Origin: Prolixibacteraceae bacterium
GTDB lineage: Bacteria > Bacteroidota > Bacteroidia > Bacteroidales > Prolixibacteraceae
Direction of reading: 5' to 3'
Assembly (NCBI GenBank): GCA_019459485.1
Contig: JAIBEZ010000112.1
Location: 1 to 64,000, forward strand
Length of the DNA: 64,000 bases
The notes beneath the pieces were generated by a model. That model ran no database searches and was not told where the DNA came from. It worked only from the letters and a program-made list of their open reading frames with translations. Shown here one piece after another: positions 34,778-42,640 of the stretch; position 1 is the stretch's first letter; every line of letters begins with the position of its first letter. Position numbers and translations under genes: made by a program.

Positions 34778-35404
34778 TTAGCAACCGCCGGCTGCTCCTT
34801 TTTTCTTCTTGGTTCTTTGAATGACCGGTTTGGGTGCACTAATATTGGATGCCGGACCTGCTGCCGCAGCATCTGATCCGCCGCCCAATGCCTGGTTGGC
34901 GCCCAGCCTGAAATTGTATTTTGCAATTTCTTCGTTCGGACTGCCTTCTGCTGGTTTTTCAGGATTAAGAATAGTTTCGGCCCAATAGTTTAGTCCACCC
35001 TGAAGCACGTAATTGTTATTGTAGCCTAACTGACGGGTAATCATCCATGCCTGGTTGGCATCGTTGCTGCTGTTCGAATAGAAAACGTTTACTTTTACGT
35101 CCTGATTCAATACATCATCGAATTCGCTGCTTAGCAAACTTTCGAGTGGAATATTGATCGCGTTGGGCAGACTGAATTTTTCAAACTGATCTTTGCTTCT
35201 TACATCAATCAGTTGAAGTGAAGGATCTTTGTCAATCAGCATTTGGGCAATTTCGTCGGGACCCATAAACTGACGGTTTTCCATTACTTCAATCAACAAT
35301 TCTTCGGCTGTCAATTTGTATGGACGGGTAGTGTTTTCGGGTACGGCAGCAATAATAAGTCCAAGTGGAAGGATTGCAATTGCAAGTATTTTTAATGATT
35401 TCAT
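34778..35404 (-). CDS. Exported rhodanese-fold protein without active-site Cys, with C-terminal GGC tail
   Basis: 208 residues. It has an N-terminal signal or anchor (MKSLKILAIAILPLGLIIAAV) and a rhodanese domain at about 50-145 with LQLIDVRSKDQFEKF and WMITRQLGYNNNYVLQGG. The active loop reads VFYSNSSNDANQ, so the catalytic Cys position is Ser110. The protein has no Cys in the domain; the only one is the last residue, in the basic tail KKKKGAAGGC. So it is not a normal rhodanese. A flexible tail ending in Gly-Gly-Cys could carry sulfur as a persulfide or anchor the protein, but this is inference. It follows two YeeE/YedE membrane genes on the same strand (13-base gap) and probably works with them. 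Confidence 0.82.
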   Translation of the reverse strand: MKSLKILAIAILPLGLIIAAVPENTTRPYKLTAEELLIEVMENRQFMGPDEIAQMLIDKDPSLQLIDVRSKDQFEKFSLPNAINIPLESLLSSEFDDVLNQDVKVNVFYSNSSNDANQAWMITRQLGYNNNYVLQGGLNYWAETILNPEKPAEGSPNEEIAKYNFRLGANQALGGGSDAAAAGPASNISAPKPVIQRTKKKKGAAGGC

Positions 35405-35416
35405 AGTCCGGATTTT

Positions 35417-36022
35417 TTAATGTTGATTAATTTTGTAATCGTCGCGGGCAAATTTCTTTTCAGCCCATTCGCCCACCCAAAACATGGCAAGTGCCACCAG
35501 AATGATAAGGAATGTCATCATGCCACGTGATGTGCCAATCAGATTGTTTAGCAAAGGATATCCCAAATCTTTGGCTTTGTAAAATCCTTCCCAAAGCGGG
35601 TAACCTTCGGCAAAAATGAAAATGCCAATAAAAAGTCCGCCAATAAAGGCCAGCGCATCTAATTTACCAATGGAGGCTGCCGCGAAGGATGTTCCGGGGC
35701 AATATCCGCCCAGAATAAACCCAGCACCCATAATCACCCCGCCACCAATGGCTGACCAAAGGAAGGTCGGATTGATATAAATGAGGCTGAGATCGAGCAT
35801 GCCGAACAAGCTGAGGAAGAGAATACCGATCATGCCTACAATCGCCGCTGTGAAGAATACTTTCAGCACGGTGGTATCGTATCCGTAGAACATTCCGGCA
35901 AGTCGACGACTGGAAGAGAATCCGTTGATTTCGAGCACAAAACCGAACGCGATGCCAATTATGAAGGCAAAGAAAAGATTGGTTTCAGGTGATATTATTT
36001 CATTTACTACTAAAGGTCCCAT
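35417..36022 (-). CDS. YeeE/YedE-family sulfur transport protein (half-transporter A)
   Basis: 201 residues with about five to six hydrophobic segments. The conserved Cys motif is GGYCPGTSFAAASIGK, typical of one half of the YeeE/YedE fold. In the full-length TsuA/YeeE thiosulfate transporter both halves are in one chain; here they are two genes. It would be an inner-membrane channel for thiosulfate or another sulfur compound, moved via Cys contacts. It pairs with the gene at 36191 and the exported rhodanese-like protein. Confidence 0.85.
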   Translation of the reverse strand: MGPLVVNEIISPETNLFFAFIIGIAFGFVLEINGFSSSRRLAGMFYGYDTTVLKVFFTAAIVGMIGILFLSLFGMLDLSLIYINPTFLWSAIGGGVIMGAGFILGGYCPGTSFAAASIGKLDALAFIGGLFIGIFIFAEGYPLWEGFYKAKDLGYPLLNNLIGTSRGMMTFLIILVALAMFWVGEWAEKKFARDDYKINQH

Positions 36023-36059
36023 ATATTGAAGGATTGAAGATTTGATTTACTGAATTAAC

Positions 36060-36190
36060 TTTAAAACTTGAACGAATATCCAATACTCAATAACCAATTT
36101 TGAATATCCAATAAAAAAATAAAATTTCAAATTAAATGAACGCTTTGCAAGTGGCTAACCTGGAACTTGAAACTTTGAACCTGGAACTTT
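36060..36190. repeat. Word repeats between the two YeeE genes
   Basis: The 168-base gap holds ATATCCAATACTCAATAACC and related words, then CCTGGAACTTGAAACTTTGA. The same two word types recur at 37333-37506. They separate two genes that would otherwise be adjacent. Confidence 0.65.
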
Positions 36191-36715
36191 TCAGATCCAA
36201 AGTTTGCGGGCAAAATAGGCCAGTCCGAATGCGGTTCCGAAAATGGCGGCCATGGTGACAAATCCGCCAACCGACAATACGGCCATTCCGGTTAGTGCCG
36301 ATCCGCTGGTACATCCGCGTCCCAGTTGCGACCCAAACCCGAATAAAATGCCGCCAATAGTCGCGAATATTAGTCGCGTTTTGTTGGTGATTTTGGGAGA
36401 TTTTTCAACCTTAAATTTTAATCTTCCGGCAAATGCTCCTGAAATAAAACCGCCTACAACAACTCCCATCATTTGAAAAACCAACCATGCTTTCCATGGA
36501 TTTTCTTTGGCGCTGCCATATTCTTTGAAGTAAGTGGCGGTGGCGGCATGTGCAGGTGCAATGGCTTCAACTCCTGCAACTATCAAGCTTTTTGGAGCGC
36601 CACTGGCTCCCAGTCCGCGTCCCGAAACCCAGAATGCAAATACCAGCACCAATCCCAGCAAAGCACCGCCGAGATAAGGATTCATGTACTTTTTAGGTTT
36701 ATTGTCTTTTGTCAT
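36191..36715 (-). CDS. YeeE/YedE-family sulfur transport protein (half-transporter B)
   Basis: 174 residues with about four hydrophobic segments. The Cys motif is GRGCTSGSALTGMA near residue 135, the counterpart of the motif in half A. A periplasmic-facing insert lies at about 45-65 (EAIAPAHAATATYFKEYGS). Together the two halves would form one YeeE-type unit for thiosulfate or sulfane-sulfur uptake. It is separated from the Psr-like complex upstream by 790 bases of repeat DNA, so co-transcription with that complex is uncertain. Confidence 0.85.
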   Translation of the reverse strand: MTKDNKPKKYMNPYLGGALLGLVLVFAFWVSGRGLGASGAPKSLIVAGVEAIAPAHAATATYFKEYGSAKENPWKAWLVFQMMGVVVGGFISGAFAGRLKFKVEKSPKITNKTRLIFATIGGILFGFGSQLGRGCTSGSALTGMAVLSVGGFVTMAAIFGTAFGLAYFARKLWI

Positions 36716-37505
36716 ATTTGTGTTTTTATAGTTTTTAATTTCTTGTTTCGATGTTTCTTATTGCTTGTTGTTTTTTATTCCTTATTTCTTATTCGATATT
36801 TCTTGTTTTTTGTTTTCAAGAGTTTTTATCCCTTCCGTCCGAAAGAAGGTTTTTGTTTTGTTCAAATTTAATCGCGGACGGCTTTCTGTTTTTCTATTCA
36901 TCCCGGGGTTGCGTTCGTCCCTCACTTACCCCGGGTTATTGATATTTTTCCCTTTCAGGGAAAGAAGAATTCAGATAACAATCTTCTCAATTCTTCAAGA
37001 GTTTATTTCTATTCCGTCCGAAAAATGGTTTTTGCTTTTAATAACCTTAATTGCGGACGGAACTGTTTATTTGTCTTCTGTCCGTTCGCTGAAGCGAAAC
37101 GGCAAAGGATACTGCTCTTTTCAACATGTTCTTTTATCCACAACTTGAACCCTTATTTCTTGTTTTCTTTCTTTCAAGAGTTTTATCCCATTCCGTCCGA
37201 AAGAAGGTTTTTGCTTCTAATAGCCTTAATCGCGGACAGCTTACCGTTTTATTCGTTCAAACTATAAATATTCCGCTTCTAAAAGAGCTAATCGTAATTT
37301 AGAGTTTGGCCATTTGATGTATGGAACAATTTTAAAATATCCAATAACCAATCTCGAATAACCAATACACAACTTCTGTAGCACACTTGGAACCTGAAAC
37401 CTGATACTTTGAACTCAATATTAAATATCCAATATCCAATCTCGAATAACCAATATTCAACTTCAGGGCGATGTACTTGGAACCTGAAACTTGGAACCTG
37501 AAACT
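36716..37505. repeat. Repeat-filled 790-bp gap with three copies of a 70-bp unit
   Basis: No gene is seen. Three copies of a unit of about 70 bases occur at 36813-36884, 36991-37060 and 37169-37241, spaced 178 bases each. Each begins TTCAAGAGTTT, contains TTCCGTCCGAAA...GGTTTTTG and ends TTAAT(C/T)GCGGAC, so that CCGTCCG and CGGACGG can pair. Between copies lie further inverted repeats: CCCGGGG...CCCCGGG (36902-36936), CCCTTTCAGGGAAAG, and CCGTTCGCTGAAGCGAAACGG with CAAAGGATA. From 37333 to 37506 come ATATCCAATAACCAAT and TTGGAACCTGAAAC words. ORFs tracked here are spurious. Confidence 0.8.
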
Positions 37506-38447
37506 TTAATAGAGCCACCGGCTCATTTGCCCTGCAAAAACGATGATGAACCGCAACATGATACTTCCAAATAAAACCAGAACAACCGGAATTATAACCG
37601 GAACTTTGATATGTTTTAATTCCATTATTTCAAGTACTGCCGGAACTGCCATTCCCAACACCACCACGAAAATCCAAAATGGGGCTGTGTATTGACCTCC
37701 CAGAAATAAATTCGCTGCATCAATCTGAACTGATGTGCTGGCCAAAAATCCCATGAAAAGATGTGTAATCAGGAACAATTCGATAACAATCAACAGCAAA
37801 TCGATTTTAGCGAATAAAATGCGCTCTTTTTCAGACTGTGCAAATAGAATGATGGTTGCCGCACCCGCCGATAAACCGGAAGTCAGGAACAGTGGCCCAA
37901 GAATCGACGTATTCCAAAGCGGACGGGCATTAAAGGCTGACAACAGGATACCGGTGTAAATTCCCAGAATGACTGCATAGATAATGATTATCCAGGCCAG
38001 GTAATATTTATACTTCACCAGGAAAGCCTCGATCTGTTTTAAAATGTCGTATTTCCAGTCCCATTTCGGGAAATATTCGCGGATATGCAAAGCCACCCAA
38101 ACCATCGAAAGGGGAGTGATGGCCATTAAAGTCCAGGCACCCCACGACATAGGCGATTGTAAACGAACGGTGGTATAAAGTTGCCAGAAAAAGAGTTTGT
38201 GCTTCAAATCGAGAAACAAGGCAAACAATCCGAGTACCAGCAAAAAAGGAACAATAATTGGCGCACGGCGCACTGCCCCCGGATATTTGTCTTCTTTTCC
38301 CAGAATGGTGTACAATGCGGCAAAAAACAAAATACCGGCTGCCAAACCACCCAGAAACAGATATAGTGGAATTTGCCAGTGCCAGATCTCCAGATAAGGA
38401 TCAATGTGCGGATTTAACCGTCCGCTTGTGATGATTTCTTCTCTCAT
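37506..38447 (-). CDS. NrfD/PsrC-type membrane subunit
   Basis: 313 residues with about eight hydrophobic segments and the NrfD opening EIWHWQIPLYLFLGGLAAG. This is the quinone-interacting membrane anchor of polysulfide/thiosulfate-type reductases. It would exchange electrons between menaquinol and the 4Fe-4S subunit encoded 11 bases upstream. No haem-ligand pattern is needed in this family. It is the third gene of the complex. Confidence 0.9.
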   Translation of the reverse strand: MREEIITSGRLNPHIDPYLEIWHWQIPLYLFLGGLAAGILFFAALYTILGKEDKYPGAVRRAPIIVPFLLVLGLFALFLDLKHKLFFWQLYTTVRLQSPMSWGAWTLMAITPLSMVWVALHIREYFPKWDWKYDILKQIEAFLVKYKYYLAWIIIIYAVILGIYTGILLSAFNARPLWNTSILGPLFLTSGLSAGAATIILFAQSEKERILFAKIDLLLIVIELFLITHLFMGFLASTSVQIDAANLFLGGQYTAPFWIFVVVLGMAVPAVLEIMELKHIKVPVIIPVVLVLFGSIMLRFIIVFAGQMSRWLY

Positions 38448-38458
38448 TCCTATTCAGT

Positions 38459-38992
38459 TTAAATAAGGTAGTAAACCTGTGGTTTTGTTCCGGCCTCCGG
38501 AATTAGTGTTTTGTGTTTGCGCTTTTTCAGAACAATTGATACTTCGCTGTTCGGATCTTCCAGATCGCCAAAATACATGCACTTGGTTGGACAAACCGCC
38601 ACGCAGGCAGGTTTTTCCCCTTTTTCGATCCGGTGAATGCAGAAGGTGCATTTATCGACGTATCCATCAGGATGCGAATACCTTGCATCGTATGGGCAGC
38701 TTGCAATACAGGCGCCACAGCCAATGCATTTGTGGTGGGTTACCACAACAATTCCGCCTTTTTCGTAATGACTGGCACCGGTTGGGCAGCAGCGTACACA
38801 AGGCGAGTTGTCGCAATGGTTGCAGCGTTCCGAGCGAAGTTCAATCTCCAGCTGCGGATAAGTTCCGTCGGTTACTTCAACAATCCAGTCGCGGCAATAC
38901 CCGATCGGTACATTGTTTTCAGTCTGACAAGCTACCACACAGTCGGCACATCCGACGCATTTTTTTGTATCAATGGCCATTGCATATCTCAT
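38459..38992 (-). CDS. Four-cluster 4Fe-4S electron-transfer subunit (PsrB/PhsB type)
   Basis: 177 residues. Four Cys clusters are visible: CVGCADCVVACQ, CNHCDNSPCVRCCP, CIGCGACIASCP and CTFCIHRI with CVAVCPTKC. This is the standard iron-sulfur subunit of DMSO-reductase-type complexes and links the molybdenum subunit to the NrfD anchor. There is no Tat signal of its own, so it is probably carried out with the catalytic subunit. It overlaps the catalytic gene by 4 bases (ATGA). Confidence 0.93.
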   Translation of the reverse strand: MRYAMAIDTKKCVGCADCVVACQTENNVPIGYCRDWIVEVTDGTYPQLEIELRSERCNHCDNSPCVRCCPTGASHYEKGGIVVVTHHKCIGCGACIASCPYDARYSHPDGYVDKCTFCIHRIEKGEKPACVAVCPTKCMYFGDLEDPNSEVSIVLKKRKHKTLIPEAGTKPQVYYLI

Positions 38993-41232
38993 GATTTTGC
39001 CTCACTTTCTTTCTCAAACCTGAAGGTTACAAAATTTCCCCTCATACCGGTTCCGCCCATGATCGGGTCGATTAATACACGTGTGATAAGTTGCGAATCG
39101 CTGGCGCCTCTGCCGTGCGATCGCGTTAATTTTTCATTGTTGTGCCCAAAACCATGTACCATATATACCGAATCAAATCGGATTCGCTCTGTTATGCGCA
39201 CCTTGATGGTAAAATCAGAAACCACTCCGTCCTGATTTTCAAGATAAACGGGCTGTTCGTTTTTTAATCCCCATTCTTTGGCCACTTTTGGATTCACCCA
39301 AACCGTGTTTTCATCCATCAAATCAGTAAGGTTCGGATTGTTCGCGGTGCGTCCGAAGGTATGCATCGGGGCACGGCCATAATTCAGGTGGTAAAATCCT
39401 GAAGGTGGCTCCATGTGAGGTGTGTAAACCGGCATGGCATCAAAACCTTCTGCCGCAATAATTGTAGAGTACAATTCAATTTTTCCTGAATCGGTACCGA
39501 ATTCAACAGGCATATCTTCTTCAAAATAAAGCGGTCCCGATTCACGAGGATAGTTTTTTACGCCAATTCGTTTCATTTCTTCCAGCGAAGATCCTATTTG
39601 CTGAAGTTGCCATTCCAGCACATCTTCAAAGTTTTCCCATTTAAAATAGTCGCCAAGTCCCATCTTTTCCGCCAGTTTTTTTGCAATCCAATAAGCAGGT
39701 TTGGTGTCGTAAAGTGGTTCTGTGGCGGGCATTCGCAGTGCAATATCCGGATTCCGGCCATGCACCACCCTGATGTCGTCCCACCGTTCAAGGTAAGTAC
39801 ATTCAGGTAAAACAACATCGGCAAACCCTGTAATTTCCATGGGCATGGTATCCACCACCACGAGCAATTCCAGATTTTTAATGGCTTCGATGGTCTTTTT
39901 TTGATCAGGCAAAGTCATTATAAGGTTTGTGCCGTTCACAATCCATGCTTTAATACTGCAATCCAGATCAGGACTTGGAATGGTCGCATCGCAAACTCCT
40001 GAAGCAAGCGCCAGGTCGGCTAAAAAGTATTTTCCACCCATTGCGTCGCGCCATGTTTTGGTCGGCTTCGGAAATGGCGGATGCGGAAATTCAGGAACTT
40101 CCAGTTTCTCCGGAATAAAAAATCCACCGCGGCGCCCCCATGATCCGAGCAGCGCATTTAGAATCGCAACCGCCCGTAAACGTTGAGTATCATCGCCATA
40201 CCAGGTCACGTGCCGTCCGGGATGAATGATCACAGCAGGAGAAGCGTCACGCATCTCGCGGGCTGTTTCTCTGATCACATCAGGAGCGATCGTTGTAATT
40301 CCGAACGCCCATTCAGGAGTATAGTTTTTAACGTGTTCTTTTAATTGCTCAAATCCTGAAGTATGTTTTTCGACGTATTTTTTGTCGTACCATTCGTTGT
40401 AAATAATCTCGTGAATCCACGCCAGCAGGAGTGCGATATCGGTGGCAGGTTTGATGGGCAGCCAGAATTTCGATTTGCTGGCAACAGTTGAGAACCGTGG
40501 GTCAACAGTAATAATAGCAGCGCCTTTGTCGATGGCATCCGACATTTCCTGAACCTGACCGTTGTGCATATTTTCGCCCAGATGCGAACCAATCAATACC
40601 AAACAGCGGGTATCGCGGATGTCGGTTGGTTCCGGAGAATCAAGCCCTGCACCGAAAGTTGCGATAAACGCCACCTCGCGCGGACCGCGGCATTGCGCAT
40701 ACGAAGGAGCTGCAATGTTTCCCGATCCGAAAGCTTTCAGCAGATTGCCGAAATAATGACCGCCGGAACCGTGGGTGAAAAGAGCTGTACATTCAGCGCC
40801 ATGTTTTTCTTTAATTAGTTGCATTTTTTCAGCTACTACATCCAGCGCCTCGTCCCAGCTTGCTTCGCGGAAAGTTTGTTTTCCGTCGGCTCCGGTAACG
40901 CGAATTAGTGGAGTTTTTAACCGATCCTGATCGTAGTACATTCCAACGCCGCCGGTTCCCCTTGGGCAAAGACGTCCGTTACAATTGGTATCGTCATCGT
41001 TTCCGACAACCTTTTTGATTGAGCCATCTTCGTTTTTGTGCACCCAACCGGCACATTTCCAGAAGCAAATCTCACAATAAGTTGGAGTTCGCTGTAAACT
41101 CATCGGACCTAAATCACCCAATCCTTTTTTCTTAAAATCAGGAACAGAGGAGCGTAGATATTGACTTCCGAAGATTAGGCCAGCAGCACTCAGCGATGAT
41201 ATTTTTATAAAATCACGACGTTTTTGAGCCAT
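38989..41232 (-). CDS. Molybdopterin oxidoreductase, polysulfide/thiosulfate reductase-like catalytic subunit
   Basis: 747 residues. It starts with a Tat signal (KRRDFIKISSLSAAGLIFG), followed by a 4Fe-4S site CEICFWKCAGWVH...CNGRLCPRG. Then comes the molybdopterin domain with a candidate Mo-ligand Cys in SYAQCRGPREVAF and the Mo-bis-MGD loops (IDPRFS as VDPRFSTVASK, HPGRHVTWYG), and the C-terminal dinucleotide-binding domain. The size and the NrfD partner suit the Psr/Phs/Srr group, which reduces polysulfide, thiosulfate or tetrathionate, or runs in reverse. The substrate cannot be read from sequence. The YeeE pair and rhodanese-like gene downstream favour a sulfur compound. Confidence 0.88.
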   Translation of the reverse strand: MAQKRRDFIKISSLSAAGLIFGSQYLRSSVPDFKKKGLGDLGPMSLQRTPTYCEICFWKCAGWVHKNEDGSIKKVVGNDDDTNCNGRLCPRGTGGVGMYYDQDRLKTPLIRVTGADGKQTFREASWDEALDVVAEKMQLIKEKHGAECTALFTHGSGGHYFGNLLKAFGSGNIAAPSYAQCRGPREVAFIATFGAGLDSPEPTDIRDTRCLVLIGSHLGENMHNGQVQEMSDAIDKGAAIITVDPRFSTVASKSKFWLPIKPATDIALLLAWIHEIIYNEWYDKKYVEKHTSGFEQLKEHVKNYTPEWAFGITTIAPDVIRETAREMRDASPAVIIHPGRHVTWYGDDTQRLRAVAILNALLGSWGRRGGFFIPEKLEVPEFPHPPFPKPTKTWRDAMGGKYFLADLALASGVCDATIPSPDLDCSIKAWIVNGTNLIMTLPDQKKTIEAIKNLELLVVVDTMPMEITGFADVVLPECTYLERWDDIRVVHGRNPDIALRMPATEPLYDTKPAYWIAKKLAEKMGLGDYFKWENFEDVLEWQLQQIGSSLEEMKRIGVKNYPRESGPLYFEEDMPVEFGTDSGKIELYSTIIAAEGFDAMPVYTPHMEPPSGFYHLNYGRAPMHTFGRTANNPNLTDLMDENTVWVNPKVAKEWGLKNEQPVYLENQDGVVSDFTIKVRITERIRFDSVYMVHGFGHNNEKLTRSHGRGASDSQLITRVLIDPIMGGTGMRGNFVTFRFEKESEAKS

Positions 41233-41565
41233 GTTGTAGTTTAATTATGAATTATATGCAAACATATAGAAAACTAGATATAGAAATATGTGCCAATATC
41301 AGTACATTGGTGTAATGTCGGTTTTGTTTGCTCTTAAAAGGTAGAAACTTTATTTGTAATTTACTGAAATTCAGTGCCGGATTGATTCAATATGGTGCAA
41401 TTTAGATTGTTTATAAATAACGGGTTGATTCTTATTTAGACATTTTCTAAATACGACGGGAAAAGACTTATTAATGGAAATAAGTAAGTTTTTCCACCAT
41501 AAATCAGGAATGTAACGGAAATAGTCAAAAGTTCATCATATTTGTAACAAACAAATGATCAAAAT
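41233..41565. promoter_or_regulatory. Divergent intergenic region with promoter of the molybdoenzyme operon
   Basis: On the minus strand TATGTTTG (41259-41266) matches the TAnnTTTG -7 box and lies 27 bases before the catalytic subunit start. The flanking ACATAT...ATATGT symmetry could be an operator. Toward the plus strand ATATTTG at about 41538 lies about 20 bases before the DUF134 gene but is not a full match. ACTTATT/AATAAGT at about 41467 is a further small inverted repeat. Confidence 0.55.
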
Positions 41566-42144
41566 ATGCCAAGACCAAAACGAATACGAAAAATGACAAA
41601 TCCCCCGCATTTCAAGGGATTCAGGCCAATTAGACTTCCGGAGGAAAACAATCCGGTAATTATAAATTACGAAGAATATGAATCTATCCGGTTGAGCGAC
41701 TTTGAATTGTACAGCCATCTGGAAGCCTCGCGAATAATGGAAATTTCGCGCCCCACTTATACGCGCATTTATGAAAGTGCAAGGCGAAAAGTTGCGCAGG
41801 CCTTTGTGCTGGGCAAAGCGATTGTGTTTGAAGGTGGCAAAGTGTATTTCGACAGCGAATGGTATTCGTGTAACAATTGTGGCTGCTGGTTTAATCACCC
41901 TGCAAAAGAAGTGGAGATCAGAAATTGTACACTCTGTGGTTCAACTGATATTGAGCAATATACCGAAAATACCCAGTTAAACCCATCCGAAGATATTTGT
42001 ATTTGTTCGAAGTGTGGATTTGAAAAGGATCATTCACCGGGTATGCCATGCCGAAAAGAGATTTGCCCTGCCTGCAATTCCCAAATGACACGGAAGGGTA
42101 CTACTCATCAGCATGGAATGGAAGACAGAAACTGTAATTCGTAA
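41566..42144 (+). CDS. DUF134 helix-turn-helix protein with Cys-rich C-terminus
   Basis: 192 residues. The N-terminal 100 are DUF134: MPRPKRIRKM, a helix pair with YESIRLSDFE, and the HTH segment EASRIMEISRPTYTRIYESARRKVA (in part: ISRPTYTRIYESAR). The C-terminal half carries several Cys pairs (CNNCGCW, CTLCGS, CICSKCG, CPACNSQM), as one or two zinc ribbons or an Fe-S site. DUF134 proteins are thought to be regulators and are typically adjacent to NifX/NifB-like genes, as here. It is divergent from the molybdoenzyme operon and could control it, but that is only positional inference. Confidence 0.85.
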   Translation: MPRPKRIRKMTNPPHFKGFRPIRLPEENNPVIINYEEYESIRLSDFELYSHLEASRIMEISRPTYTRIYESARRKVAQAFVLGKAIVFEGGKVYFDSEWYSCNNCGCWFNHPAKEVEIRNCTLCGSTDIEQYTENTQLNPSEDICICSKCGFEKDHSPGMPCRKEICPACNSQMTRKGTTHQHGMEDRNCNS

Positions 42145-42147
42145 GAT

Positions 42148-42471
42148 ATGAAAGTAGCAATCACATCAACCGGAAATAGTCCGGAAGCAAAGCTCGACAG
42201 CCGTTTTGGACGTTGTTCGCATTTCGTAATATTCGACACAGAAACGCTTACCACAGAGTATATTCCAAACCCAAACAAAGAAAACATAGAAGGAGCAGGA
42301 CCGGCATCAGTTCAGTTAATTGCATCGAAAGGCGCAACAAAAGTTGTATCCGGCGAGTTTGGCGCAAAAGTAAAATCACTTTTCGATAGTCTTCAGATAC
42401 AATTGGTTGTGTTGAAAAATCCTGAGAAAAGCATAAGTGAAATAATAGAATTGCTAAGCCATAAAAATTAG
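42148..42471 (+). CDS. NifX/NifB-C-terminal-type iron-molybdenum-cluster-binding-like protein
   Basis: 107 residues, one domain of the dinitrogenase FeMo-cofactor-binding fold. It has KVAITSTGNSPEAKLDSRFGRC at the start, FVIFDTETL and ASKGATKVVSGEFGAK. Stand-alone members occur widely in anaerobes with no nitrogenase, together with DUF134, and may handle metal clusters. No nif genes are in this window. It starts 3 bases after the DUF134 stop. Confidence 0.88.
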   Translation: MKVAITSTGNSPEAKLDSRFGRCSHFVIFDTETLTTEYIPNPNKENIEGAGPASVQLIASKGATKVVSGEFGAKVKSLFDSLQIQLVVLKNPEKSISEIIELLSHKN

Positions 42472-42551
42472 GAAATCAACTTGTTTTTTTGATCGTTGCC
42501 AAAATTCAAAGACTCGCTATATAATTGTTTGGGAATTCAAAAATTTCAGAA

Positions 42552-42590
42552 AAACAAAAAGCTCCTCAAAAGAAGAGCTTTTTGTTTTTT
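42552..42590 (+). terminator. Intrinsic terminator after the NifX-like gene
   Basis: AAACAAAAAGCTC / GAGCTTTTTGTTT form a 13-bp stem with a 10-base loop and end in a T run. It lies 80 bases after the stop. Confidence 0.85.
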
Positions 42591-42640
42591 GTGATTCTTA
42601 CACCGCGTAATGGCATCATTACATTGGCATATCCGGAATG

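Noticed and set aside
36813-37241. Possible CRISPR array
   Set aside because: Only three diverged 70-base units with about 108-base spacers that themselves contain repeats, and no cas genes; it does not fit repeat or spacer sizes.
36473-37267. A run of plus-strand ORFs (36473, 36751, 36765, 37025)
   Set aside because: They read through the repeat units and give low-complexity Phe/Leu/Ser products.
38479-39235. 171- and 200-codon plus-strand ORFs opposite the ferredoxin and molybdoenzyme genes
   Set aside because: Antisense to well-supported subunits; no motif of their own.
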